From: Eledone cirrhosa
Lineage: Eukaryota > Mollusca > Cephalopoda > Octopoda > Eledonidae
Reading direction: 5' to 3'
Assembly: GCA_964016885.1 (NCBI GenBank)
Contig: OZ024743.1
Span: forward strand, 164,836,732 to 164,900,731
DNA length: 64,000 nucleotides
The notes under the pieces were generated by a model. It was not told the origin of the DNA and made no database searches. It saw only the letters and a list, made by a program, of their open reading frames with translations. Position numbers and translations under genes: made by a program. Of this stretch, positions 44,480 through 54,284 are shown piece after piece (within the stretch, counting starts at the first letter, position 1; each line of letters begins with the position of its first letter).

Positions 44480-44811
44480 TGTTATGCTTTGGGAGGGTTA
44501 TGTTGCCAATAAGAAACACATGCACCAGTTGCTTTCACTTCAATTTATTATAAATTAAATTTATAAATTTAGGAATTTATAAATTTCCGGTTGGTTGGTT
44601 CGTTCCACAACCAGACGATTGTTCATATATTGTCAAAGTTCTTTCGTCACACATTCTGTGACCTCTTCAGTGACTGGGAATTCTTTTCTTTGTTTTTGTG
44701 CCTCTCCTTTGTTCTGTCCTACGCCATCTTGTTTTTGTTGTGTGCTTAGTTTGCGCATGTGTTACATCCGGGTGTCTGTGTGTGTTTATATTTGTTTATT
44801 TATTTGTTTAT

Positions 44812-45165
44812 TTACATGTTACTGTAAAACTAGAAATGTAATATATAGCATAAGATGTACTGAAAGACAATGCAGAGATAAGAATATAGTGTACATAGGT
44901 GAGACAGCTCGTAGTATAGGGGAACGGATAAATGAACACTGGCGAGAACTTCAAGATAGTAAAGAATCATATGAAGAATCATATCCACCAACATGCTAAA
45001 ATAGAACATAAGGGTAAATTAGAGAACATAGAAATAAAAATAGAATCTACACACAGAAAAGACGCAATGTTTAGACAAATCACAGAGGCAATAAACATAA
45101 ATGAACTCCAACCAAAATTAAATAGAAAACATGAATGGAATAGCAACATCACAACTTACAATTAA
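44812..45165 (+). pseudogene. GIY-YIG endonuclease (PLE type), frameshifted
   Basis: Plus-strand frame one gives NVIYSIRCTERQCRDKNIVY, then IGETARSIGERINEHWREL (44,838-44,955). Frame two continues KNHMKNHIHQHAKIEHKG, EIKIESTHRKDAMFRQITEA and INELQPKLNRKHEWNS, ending at TAA (45,163). VIYSI with VYIGETARS, and the downstream Arg and Glu-His, make the GIY-YIG layout. The frame change lies near 44,960, beside a direct repeat (GAATCATAT). No reverse transcriptase accompanies it. The enzyme would cut DNA for PLE integration. Confidence 0.8.
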
Positions 45166-45360
45166 GGACAAAATGAAAACACACACACACATAGAACAAA
45201 CAACCAACCAGTAACATGTAAATAAACAAATAAATAAACAAATATAAACACACAGACACCCGGATGTAACACATGCGCAAACTAAGCACACAACACACAC
45301 AAAAACAAAGATGGCGTAGGACAGAACAAAGGAGAGGCACAAAAACAAAGAAAAGAATCC

Positions 45361-45406
45361 CCAGTCACTGAAGAGGTCACAGAATGTGTGACGAAAGAAC
45401 TTTGAC
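45361..45406 (+). ncRNA. Hammerhead-like core in the fold-back PLE arm
   Basis: CTGAAGA (45,368-45,374), one extra G, a perfect 6-bp stem GTCACA/TGTGAC with loop GAATG, then GAAA (45,393-45,396). GTCA just before the core pairs with TGAC at 45,403-45,406; stem III would be 2 bp with an AA loop and a CUU cleavage triplet. The same core is in the other arm of copy B and both arms of copy A, where the copy A right arm has one stem mismatch. The extra nucleotide and tiny stem III make activity doubtful. Confidence 0.3.
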
Positions 45407-45614
45407 AATATATGAACAACCGTCCGGTTGTGGAACCAACCAACCAACCGGAAATTTATAAATTCTTAAATTTATAAATTTAACTTATAATAAATTGGAG
45501 TGAAACAACTGGTGCGTGTGTTTCTTATTGGCAACATGACCCTCCCAAAGCATAACAATATCGCTTTCACACACGTTTTCAGATAAAGAATCTTGCTAAA
45601 CAAATTCAGAAACG

Positions 45615-45618
<4 letters not shown>

Positions 45619-45672
<54 letters not shown>
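45619..45672. repeat. (AT)n microsatellite
   Basis: About 54 bp of AT at the right end of copy B. Confidence 0.95.
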
Positions 45673-45675
<3 letters not shown>

Positions 45676-46299
45676 AGTAAATATAAATTAATATATATGA
45701 TGAAACACAAATACCAACATATCTGTGTTTATATTGTAAAAGAAATTAAGTTAGCTAGAATGAAATATACTAATTATAATATTACAGTTTGCCTATCTCG
45801 ATTTAAAATAATAAATCAATAAAAACAAATAGTATTGGCAAATGGCCATGGTGTTTAGACAAATTTAAATTTCATAATCAAACCTGTTCCGTAGATAAGT
45901 TTAAACTTTAAAATCCAAATATGTTTCGAGATGAATAAGTGTAAGGATATCATGTCCAGCTCACGAAGCGTAAGGATATCATGTTTCATCATATATATTA
46001 ATTTATATTTACTTGTATTATACGGCTCAGAAATATTTCTTTCTTTGAGCTATTTCATTGTAAAGGAATGCTTGAGTTTTGAACTAAATACACTTAATAT
46101 AATTGCTCCTTACGTTGAGCTGATAGTAGCCCCATATAGACGGCTGTTATTTCTAGCAGTACGAGTATGAGGCTGGCTAGAAACTGGAAAACCATGTGTT
46201 AAACCATGTGCGTTAAACAGTCTTTTAAAATATTTAGAAGTGAAGCATATCAATTTGTTCAGGGTGTTTACTGATGTGAGCTGGACATGATATCCTTAC
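45671..46299. repeat. Interlocked inverted repeats upstream of LINE copy 4
   Basis: 45,671-45,707 is the exact reverse complement of 45,982-46,018 (37 bp). GTAAGGATATCATGTCCAGC.. (45,941-45,964) is the exact reverse complement of 46,276-46,299 (24 bp). GTAAGGATATCATG is also directly repeated at 45,970-45,983. LINE copy 4 begins at 46,300. Confidence 0.85.
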
Positions 46300-46880
46300 A
46301 GAGACCGGATTAGCGAACTAGTTAAGCGGGCGTTGACGGGGGCCATCGTCAACAACAAGTGGTGGTTTGCTCTGAAAAGAGCGATTAGAATAGAATCCAT
46401 TAGGTTTAGTAAGGCTTTAGCAATAGAGAAAAATAGAGCAGAGAGAGAACTAGTTAGAAAATTAGACGAGGCGCTTAGCAAAGGCATTGCGACCGACGTG
46501 CTTGCGGTGAAATTGGCCCTTGACCAATTCTTCAATGCAAAGCACGAAGGCTGCGTTATCAGAGCTAGGGTGCGTGCTCTCAGACACGAGGGGACGAAAG
46601 CCGTTCAATGGGCCCGAGTGGCGGAGGCGCGTCGTGGCAACAAAGCCACGATCCGGTTTTGGTGGACCACGACGGGCGCATGCTACTCGATCCCGGGCAA
46701 ATGTGTAAAGCTTTTCAGCGACACTTCGCTCAACTGTTCGGGGGAAGCGGCGGGCCGGATCGAGGGATGGACTTTAGTGTCTACCTCGACGGACTGCCGC
46801 GGCTCTCGACCACTGAGGCGGAGTGTTGCGAAAAGCCGATAACAGCCGCTGAAGGCAATGACTGGCTGCATAAGGGGTAA
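46300..46880 (+). pseudogene. LINE copy 4 ORF2, linker region in two frames
   Basis: Frame one (46,333 on) gives WWFALKRAIRIESIRFSKAL and ALSKGIATDVLAVKLALDQF up to HEGTKAVQWARVAEARRGNK and ATIR. After a 1-nt deletion near 46,657 the frame moves (VLVDHDGRMLLDPGQMCKAF; QRHFAQLFGGSGGPD). Near 46,850 an 8-bp gap relative to copy 5 (GTACGGAA missing) moves it back. Copy 5 shares the first deletion but not the second. Confidence 0.85.
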
Positions 46881-49149
46881 ATCGCCTGGTTTGGATGGTC
46901 TGTCCTATGAACTTTTCGTACAGATGCCAGACTTGTTCGGAGGCCTCTTGGCAGACGTCTACTGCAACTGGCAACAGAACGGGAGAATTCTCAGTTCTGT
47001 GAGCCGAGGAGCGGTGGCACTGCTGATAAAGGATCCGAACAAGGGGGATAACATAGATAATTTCAGGCCCATAACTCTGCTAAACACAGAGTTCAAGATT
47101 TTGGCCAAGGTGCTAGCAAAGAGGTTGGCGCTTGTCGTTGGTGGTCTGGTGGGAGAGACGCAGACATGCGCCATTCCCGACAGATCCATCCACCTCATGC
47201 GATACATCGTAGAGAGGGTAGCTAGGGAACCTGGCACGGGTGGGTCCTTGATTAATTTAGATCAGTCGAAAGCTTTCGATAGGGTCGACCATCGTTACCT
47301 AGCGGCAGTCCTGAGGGCGGCTGGCTTTGGGCCCGTCTTCAGAGGCTGGATCGCTGCCATGCACAGCGACATCTGCTCTGTGGTGAGAGTGAACGGTCAC
47401 CTTTCGGAACCGTTCAACATCATGCGCTCGGTCCGCCAAGGATGTCCCCTCTCGTCCCTCTTGTACGTATTGACTCTCGAGCCATTACTGCACAAACTGG
47501 AGACGTTGAGGGGCGTCCCGCGCGAACTAGGATGCGGAAGATCCGTGTCAGCATATGCGGACGATGTCACCGTAGTGGTGTCGAACGCCAAACACATCGA
47601 GGCGATCGGCACTACACTAAGAGAATACGAAGCGGTGACAGGAGCAATGATCAACCAGGAAAAGTCAGTGGGCCTGCAGCTCGGCACCTGGAGAGGCAGG
47701 TCCATGCCGTCCAACAGCGTCGTCGGGCGCTCGACGGACGGGCCGGTTAAATTGCTAGGGGTCTGGTTCGATCCGGACCTCCAGACGGACAAAAACTGGG
47801 ACGAGGTGACGAGCAGGGTGGCTTCTCTCACCCAGAAATGGGCGGAGAGGAAGCTATCCCTGAAAGGTCGAGCGGAGGTGGTTAACGCGTACACTGCGTC
47901 CGTCCTCTACTACCGCCTGACCGTCGTACCTTATCCTAAGCCCCGCCTGAGTGCGCTGGAGCGTTTGCTCTTTCGCTTTTTGTGGAAGGGACGCACTCCG
48001 ATGGTCAGGCGGTCCATCTGTTGTCAACACCCGCTACGTGGAGGGCTGGGCATGCCGTGGCTGATGATGCGCAGACACGCGCTCAGGCTACGACATCTCC
48101 ACCTCTTCCTCGACGGTGATCAGGTGTGGTCGCCGTTTGCTAGACGCGTCTTTCCCCAGCTCGTTTCCTTGACGGAGCTGCAGTCCTGGGTCAAGCGAAG
48201 ACCGAGAGGGAGCGCTTGGAGATTGGAATGTCTTCAGGCGCTCACAGCCCTCGACCAATCGGGCAATGTGATCGGTGGAAACTCCACCTCGGCGTTCTAT
48301 AGAGGATTAGTGGAGGGGAAGATCGACGACGTACTTGGGGAAACTCTAGGCGTCGACGAAAATCAACTAGCCAATCTCTTCGGAAGAACTTTCGGGCCGG
48401 GACCTATGGACAACTTCCAGAAATCTCTGGCCTGGCAGTGCTACCGAGGAGCCTTGCCAGTTCGGGATAAACTCTACAGGCATGGAGGTGCGGTCAGCCG
48501 GGCATGTCCGAGATGCGCGCAGAGCGACGAAACCGTCCTGCACGCACTCGTCCAGTGTCCGAAAATTGCTGACTTGTGGGTTTATGTCGAACACCTGCTG
48601 TCGCGTGTAGGACGGATCCGGCTATCATCTGAGTCCATCGTGAGGATTGCCCCGCCCTCCTCCTTTAGCCGGGAAGGGCAGGCAGTTTTTATCTGTCTGG
48701 TGGCCATGGCGAAAGAGATAGTATGGTGGACACGTTTGAAAGGGCTGAAGACGAGCACTTACCTCTTCGGTGATGCCCTGATTGACTTTTTCAAATTTCA
48801 TTTGAAAAGGAAAATCAGAGTAGAGAGGGAAGTGCTCTCTTCCCAGCATTTTGTTGAAAGATGGGTGAGAGAAGCAAGAATGGCCCGAGTGAATGGGTCT
48901 ACTCTGAGTATATATCTGCAAATTAAAGGTGGAAAACTGGGAGAGGGCACTTGCCTTGGTGGTCAGGGTCACTGTGGCCTTTTACTGGGCTTTCTCCACA
49001 AATGTCCCTCCGAAGTCTCCCCCCTATTGGGGAATTTTTCAGTGTTATTTTTTTGTTATATCCTCTGTTTTTTCTTTTTTACACGCAGAAATGCCCATTT
49101 GTACCGTACTGTATTGTCCTGCACTCTCCTTAATGTCTACTTTATGTAA
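46858..49149 (+). CDS. LINE copy 4 ORF2, long open RT and C-terminal domain
   Basis: 763 codons without a stop. RT blocks: SPGLDGLSYELF (residues 12-23), DNFRPITLLNTEFKILAKVL (about 60), NLDQSKAFDRVDHRYLAAVL (about 135), MRSVRQGCPLSSLLYVLTLE (about 190) and the catalytic SAYADDVTVVVS (about 230). Then come KWAERKLSLKGRAEVVNAY (about 330) and the zinc knuckle CPRCAQSDETVLHALVQC (about 550). The family's normal stop, at LSxxL-stop near 48,920, is lost (CAA in place of TAA), so the frame reads about 75 codons into the 3' UTR. The N-terminal endonuclease is absent, so the element is not autonomous. Confidence 0.85.
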   Translation: MTGCIRGKSPGLDGLSYELFVQMPDLFGGLLADVYCNWQQNGRILSSVSRGAVALLIKDPNKGDNIDNFRPITLLNTEFKILAKVLAKRLALVVGGLVGETQTCAIPDRSIHLMRYIVERVAREPGTGGSLINLDQSKAFDRVDHRYLAAVLRAAGFGPVFRGWIAAMHSDICSVVRVNGHLSEPFNIMRSVRQGCPLSSLLYVLTLEPLLHKLETLRGVPRELGCGRSVSAYADDVTVVVSNAKHIEAIGTTLREYEAVTGAMINQEKSVGLQLGTWRGRSMPSNSVVGRSTDGPVKLLGVWFDPDLQTDKNWDEVTSRVASLTQKWAERKLSLKGRAEVVNAYTASVLYYRLTVVPYPKPRLSALERLLFRFLWKGRTPMVRRSICCQHPLRGGLGMPWLMMRRHALRLRHLHLFLDGDQVWSPFARRVFPQLVSLTELQSWVKRRPRGSAWRLECLQALTALDQSGNVIGGNSTSAFYRGLVEGKIDDVLGETLGVDENQLANLFGRTFGPGPMDNFQKSLAWQCYRGALPVRDKLYRHGGAVSRACPRCAQSDETVLHALVQCPKIADLWVYVEHLLSRVGRIRLSSESIVRIAPPSSFSREGQAVFICLVAMAKEIVWWTRLKGLKTSTYLFGDALIDFFKFHLKRKIRVEREVLSSQHFVERWVREARMARVNGSTLSIYLQIKGGKLGEGTCLGGQGHCGLLLGFLHKCPSEVSPLLGNFSVLFFCYILCFFFFTRRNAHLYRTVLSCTLLNVYFM

Positions 49150-49172
49150 ACCCTTGTGGTTAATAAAGAAAA

Positions 49173-49244
<72 letters not shown>

Positions 49245-49383
49245 AGCTGCATTTATCTTGCTTTATGTTCATACGTGTTATCACCAAGTCACATCCAGTG
49301 ACCTCAAGAGACAACAAGGTCCGCCATGTTCAAGAAAGAACATACATACTCACACATGCATCTTTAGTGTTTAGACTTGTGAT

Positions 49384-49652
49384 GTACTTATATTGACAGA
49401 ATCTTCCTTAGTATATGGGCAGTTCCCATTAGTACTATCTTTTGTATTTCTCCTATACGCGGGTTTCCTGGGATTTGCGATAAGTAATCATTAGACCCCT
49501 TAGGTATCATTCCCAGAACGCCCACAACCACTGGTATTGTTTTAGTTCTCAATTTCCACATTTTTCCAATTTCTATCTCCAGGTCCTTATACTGGCTCAA
49601 TTTTTCAAATGTTTTTATAGATACATTCTTGTCTATTGGAACGGACATATTA
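49384..49652 (-). pseudogene. Restriction-like-endonuclease LINE, C-terminal fragment
   Basis: Minus-strand reading SIKTFEKLSQYKDLEIEIGK, MWKLRTKTIPVVVGVLGMIP and IVLMGTAHILRKILSI matches the C-terminal end of the LINE at 57,605-59,650 (GTAHVLRRALSI; FGKLSKYKDL). (TTA)n and (TA)n follow at 49,652-49,732. A short, dead fragment. Confidence 0.75.
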
Positions 49653-49661
49653 TTATTATTA

Positions 49662-49709
<48 letters not shown>

Positions 49710-49713
<4 letters not shown>

Positions 49714-51278
49714 ATATATATATATATATATATTTGTGAAATGGGCGGTGGTTGAAATTCAGATGTGCACGGTTAAATGGTAGAAGACGTGGTCGGACTG
49801 ACATGAAAATTTACACACCAATGTAAAAAGTGTCGAGGAAGCAAATAGACGAAGTTTCAAATCTCTAACTTGAAAAATGTGGTCCCTGGGGCCCCAAAAC
49901 TATCGCGTTCGGTGAGTTATTTCCCCTGTTCTAATACTTTTGTCTTATTTACAATTTCATCAACGTTCTTTGGCTGTTAACATACAGTACCAATAATTTG
50001 AAAAATATTATTGAAAGTTTATTATAAAGAAGCAGTTTTAGGAAAAAGTGTAAACTATCATACAAACCTTCATAATATGCATTTTTAAACTTGCATATCA
50101 TCGACATTGCTATTTCGCTGTTAATAAACTATCATTCTTATACATTTAACGATCATTCAGTACCGTTTTACGAAATCGATTCTGCAGTACGGTCACTGTT
50201 TTCCATCAAAAGAAATAAAACCCTTGGCGATACTTGGTTTTAGTGTCCTAAATTATCATCATCGACATTCAATTATTAGCTCCACCCACTACACGATACG
50301 TCACGAAGGTAAATGTTTCGAAAAAATCTTTAACTGTATATCGTAACAATATATTGTTTAAAGAAATTTTTTTTCTGTTGTTAAAAACTGTAAATCTGTT
50401 TTAAAAAAATGTATTTCGCAGCAATTCTTTTTCTGTTAAAAACTGTAAATAAATTCATGTAAAAATGAAGCATAGTGTTTCGGTTAAATACATTTTTTTT
50501 AAAAACAGATTTACAGTTTTAAACAACAGAAAAAAAATTTCTTTAAACAATATATTGTTGCGATATACAGTTTAAAATTTTTTAGAAACATTTACCTTCG
50601 CAGCAATTTTTTTTCTGTTAAAAACTGTGAATAAATATTCATGTAAAAATGAAGCATAGTGTTTCGGTTAAAAACTTAAAAACTGTAAATAAATATTCAT
50701 GTAAAAATGAAGCATAGTTTTTCTGTGAAAAACTGTAAATAAATATTTATTTTGTTCAAAACATAAATCAAAAATCTAATTTTCTCTGTTAATATTTTAA
50801 TAAATATTTATTCTAAAAATTCAATGTTTTTTCGTGTAAAAATGAAGCATGTAAGAAAATGAACATGTAAAAATCAAGCCGAAGCAGCAGCTGATGACGT
50901 GTCGTGACGTATAGTGTAGTGGGTGGAGCTAATAATTGAATGTCGATGATGATAATTTAGGACACTAAAACCAAGTATCGCCAAACCCTTAAATTGCGAA
51001 GAAGGGACGCGTGTTTTTATTTTAATTCTAATACATGTTAACCACCACTAACAGTAAGTAGTATTTTTCAAATTGCATATCATCGACATTGCTATTTCGC
51101 TGTTAATAAGCAACGCTTTTCACGTCGCTGCACTTCTCATTGTACGCCGTCCAGCCCCAAGTGCATATTTCTATTTTTTTTCCTGAAACTGCTTCTTTAT
51201 AATTAACTTTCAATAATATTTTTCAAATTATTAACTTAATAAAAAGAGGCCCCGGGTGCAACCGGGCTCACCTGCTAG
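49710..51278 (+). mobile_element. Non-autonomous Helitron, copy b, carrying a nested transposon
   Basis: Same family as 38,941-39,803: near the start TTTGTGAAATGGGCGGTGG, at the end CCCGGGTGCAACCGGG then CTAG (51,275-51,278) followed by T. The 5' TC is hidden by an expanded (TA)n. About 750 bp longer than copy a because another element sits at 50,226-50,982. Confidence 0.8.
50226..50982. mobile_element. 757-bp terminal-inverted-repeat transposon, nested, with 8-bp TSD
   Basis: Ends GGCGATACTTGGTTTTAGTG and its inverse match over about 80 bp with one mismatch. Flanks are AAACCCTT at 50,218-50,225 and 50,983-50,990. Helitron copy a has the uninterrupted site with a single AAACCCTT (minus strand near 39,230). 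The inside is AT-rich, non-coding and itself folded: about 50,307-50,420 is the inverse of about 50,487-50,598, and TTCATGTAAAAATGAAGC recurs. The 8-bp duplication and GG start would suit Merlin-like elements, but that is only a guess. Confidence 0.85.
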
Positions 51279-51305
51279 TATATATATATATAACCCGGAA
51301 TAACG

Positions 51306-51338
<33 letters not shown>

Positions 51339-51640
51339 ATGTATGTATTTGATATATCCTCGTGTGTATAAGAGTGGGCTTTTGTATATACATTTTAATA
51401 TTTTAATTCTTTTTTCTTTAAATAGTGTGTACACATGTGCACGGGGATAGAGAATACCTGGGTTGGCGTCCAGGCGCACAGATAGCTCACTGGGATTGAG
51501 ATGCCCCCTTAGCTGTTGTCGAAACACTTCTCTAAGAGGGAAACTCCGGTGTTGAGGGTACCCGATTATGTTGACCAGTTCTTCTTTTCAGAGAGTGGGA
51601 TTAGTTCTATGGAAGGTTTTTCTTCAGTTAAAAAAAATTG
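51279..51640. other. AT/GT microsatellites, then unclassified sequence
   Basis: (AT)n and (GT)n at 51,279-51,345, then about 290 bp with no recognised feature. Confidence 0.5.
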
Positions 51641-52822
51641 CAAGCACATGCATCGTTTGATCAATTTGAACAAATAATGTGTTGCATTGTGGCTGGCCGT
51701 AGTCCAAAAAGGCAAAAATATTCAATGATGAACCATGATAATGTACGAATTAATGGCAATGGGGACTCTGGTACTGATGGTGAAAGGGTCTGGCACGGCA
51801 GGTGTCCCATGGCACCGCAATATGGGCCCAGTAATCATCCTGCCACTGCAAAGAAGAAGTTGAATTCTATGAATATTGGTTACTAGAATATCCGGACCTT
51901 ATTAGATTTGGTGTCTTCAGAATTACCACCAGAAAGAAGATCAGTTCTTGTTGCCTAAGAGCTGGGACGATACAATATGGACATTGTTGTCTTCTCTGAA
52001 ACAAGGCTACTCGAAGAAGGTCACATCACTGAGATGTCCAGTGGCTACACTTTTTACTGGAGTGGCAGAGCAACAGGATGCAAAAGGTGTATCGAACAAT
52101 GTATGGACCTTTACCTGGTCTTTGTTGACTTGACAAAGGCCTTTGATACTGTCAATTGAACTGCATTGTGGAAAATGTTGGAAAAGTTTGGATGCCCTCC
52201 AAAGTTTGTGAAGATTCAACGTCTTTTTCATGATGACATGAAGGCTTGGGTCAGTATTGGTGGTAGCATCTCTGAACCAATATCAGTTGAAAATGGAGGG
52301 TCTCAAGGGCACCTTGACTTGCGCTGGAATTTCATCTGACGAACGGGAGAAAATGGCTGGGGAGCGAGTGAGGTGGAGATGTTTGATCAAGTCAGGAAGT
52401 GAACACTTTGAAACTCGTCGAAGAGAACACCTACCACTGAAAAGGAAGGTGAGGAAAAGGGACTGTTCTGAACTGCCTACTGTTGAACATCATCTGGTTT
52501 GCCAGCATTGTGGTCGAGTCTGCCTGAGTAAAGCTGGTTTGACTAAACACGAACACAGTCATATCAGTAGGCCTCATGTAGATTATGATCTGAAAAGGTG
52601 TAGGGAATGTGACAAGGAATGTGCAAGCATGGGAGGTCTTAAAAGACATATGAAAACACAGTCAGAGCCAAGCAGTGGAAAGTCCCAGAGGAGGCTACGG
52701 TTGCCATATCTGTGCCAGAGGGTGCAAGTCTTTGGCTGGTTTAAAGAGCCATATTCGTGCCGCACATCTTTTAGTATTTTATCAGGCGATGGCAATGCTC
52801 GAACACGAATTTGCGGCCATCA
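51640..52822 (+). pseudogene. RTE-like LINE, internally deleted (endonuclease start, RT piece, zinc fingers)
   Basis: Plus-strand pieces: MNIGY then NIRTLLDLVSSELPPERRSV and LVAxELGRYNMDIVVFSETR, LLEEGHITEMSSGYTFYWSG (51,866-52,080). This is the AP-endonuclease start of CFDP2-like RTE elements. The text then jumps into the RT at LYLVFVDLTKAFDTVN (52,110-52,160) and KMLEKFGCPPKFVKIQRLFH. From 52,257 a 288-codon frame gives the C-terminal end with two zinc-finger-like units, CQHCGRVCLSKAGLTKHEHS and CRECDKECASMGGLKRHMK. Most endonuclease and RT sequence is deleted. It ends at CTCGAACACGAATTTGCGGC before (AT)n. Confidence 0.75.
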
Positions 52823-52866
52823 TATATATATATATATATATATGTTTTATTGCATTTATGTGGGTG

Positions 52867-52901
<35 letters not shown>

Positions 52902-52943
52902 CTACCTGTACGTGTGGCTGGGTGTGTGCAGGTGTGGTTTTTC

Positions 52944-52975
<32 letters not shown>

Positions 52976-53009
52976 TGTATGTATGTATGTATGTATGTAT
53001 GTATATGTA

Positions 53010-53068
<59 letters not shown>

Positions 53069-53092
53069 ATGTATGTATGTATGTATGTATGA
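52820..53092. repeat. (AT)n and (GTAT)n microsatellites
   Basis: (AT)n at 52,822-52,843 and 52,871-52,897, (GTAT)n at 52,946-53,003, (AT)n at 53,015-53,060 and (GTAT)n at 53,067-53,090. Confidence 0.95.
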
Positions 53093-53094
53093 CC

Positions 53095-53500
53095 CCTTAG
53101 CCTTTGTCAAGGCAGAATTCTAGGAGAAGGAAAACTCTGATATAATACCTGCAACCCTGATGGTATCCAATGATGTTGACTTGTACTTCTTTTTGGTAAA
53201 TATCATCTTGGTTAAGAGAGTGGGACTGGCTTTGTGCAGTGCCTTTTCTCACTATAAAAGCTTCACGGCACAGGCATTGCTTTATATCTGGAGATCTCTC
53301 TGCACTTGTTGTCACATGGTACCATGGGCCCAGCACTATGTATCAATAATTGTCACAGGTGTAGTGTTTGTACCAGAGATTTCAAGTCGCTGGCTGGACT
53401 AAAAGTCACACTCGTTCAGCGCATCGGTAGGGGTTCTCCTACATGGATATAAAGTAGTGGCCGTACTCGAAAACGAGTTGGCAGCCACCATGTGTGAATG
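53095..53500 (+). pseudogene. RTE-like LINE 3' fragment
   Basis: 53,340-53,420 reads CHRCSVCTRDFKSLAGLKV, a zinc-finger-like unit resembling the end of the LINE just upstream. The stretch closes with ACTCGAAAACGAGTTGGCAG and CCACCATGTG, matching the 3' end of that LINE (CTCGAACACGAATTTGCGGC CATCAT). (GTAT)n follows. The 53,095-53,340 part is not clearly assigned. Confidence 0.6.
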
Positions 53501-54284
53501 TATGTATGTATGTATGTATATATACATGTATATGTGTGTGTGTGTGTATGTATAGTCTTATACCACATCTGGGAGGTAGTATCGCAATAAGTGCACATGT
53601 GCTGTCCTAGCCCGGCCCTTGAACGCAGGACCAGTCGTCTCCGTCACGCTTGAATGTCCCCTGCTTACGTTAAATTCTTTCTTCTTCACCACCTATGTAA
53701 ACTCTCATATCTGAAGAAGTCTTGATTAAGGGTCGGGATCCGATCACATGATCACACCTGAGCTGATCGATATGGAACCAAATTGTAATATGTAATAATG
53801 TTTACAAAAAGCTGCAATTCGTATTGTCTCTGTATGTATATATATGTATATTTTACGTATGTATGTGTGTATGTGGTTGTATGTATCTGCGTGGGTATAT
53901 TTATTTGTTTTTTTTTTAAATTTATATCAGTTGTTTACTTGTCCTGTATAGGGTACGTGCGTCTGATGAATTCTAGACATATGATTGGAGTTCTCTATAG
54001 TTGTTTGTGTCAGGCTCGTTTGTCCACAGATCTGATGTGGATTTTGTTGTGATAACACTGGTCTGAGGATCAGGCAGATTTGGAATCTGATCTGAACATT
54101 AATCCAGATCATGAGCCGACTGTTTGTGAAACAATTGTAACCATGACTGATCAATAAATTTCTCATGTAACACTCTGCTCTAGCATCGAGTGCTGACTTT
54201 GGTACCCTCGCAAGTTTTCTACGGATTTACTGAACCATCTGCCCCTATATATAAATAAATAAATAAATAAATAAATATATATAT
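53500..54284. other. Unclassified stretch with microsatellites
   Basis: (GTAT)/(GT) at 53,497-53,552 and 53,830-53,900, and (AAAT)n at 54,251-54,278. No coding or element signal recognised. Confidence 0.5.

Larger units (their letters stand above)
44476..45617 (+). mobile_element. Fold-back PLE derivative, copy B (arms flank a GIY-YIG gene)
   Basis: Left arm 44,476-44,824 and right arm 45,209-45,561 are near-exact reverse complements of about 350 bp. The 384-bp centre (44,825-45,208) encodes a GIY-YIG endonuclease in the plus direction. The right flank has the same 55-bp extension as copy A before an (AT)n. The arrangement looks like a PLE whose 3' UTR is repeated in inverse orientation at the 5' side. 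Confidence 0.85.
46300..49241 (+). mobile_element. L1-like LINE, copy 4, 5' truncated
   Basis: Starts at AGAGACCGGATTAGCGAACT inside ORF2 (the endonuclease is lost) and runs through RT, the C-terminal zinc knuckle and the 3' UTR to AATAAAGAAAAC and (ATT)n at 49,169-49,241. Very similar to copy 5 at 60,458-63,615, so relatively young. It is GC-richer than the surrounding DNA. Confidence 0.9.

Noticed and set aside
49156..49374. Poly-Ile and poly-Asn frames
   Set aside because: Translations of the (ATT)n tail of LINE copy 4.
53700..53760. A hammerhead-like CTGAAGAAG near 53,710
   Set aside because: No stem II followed by GAAA can be drawn within a reasonable distance.
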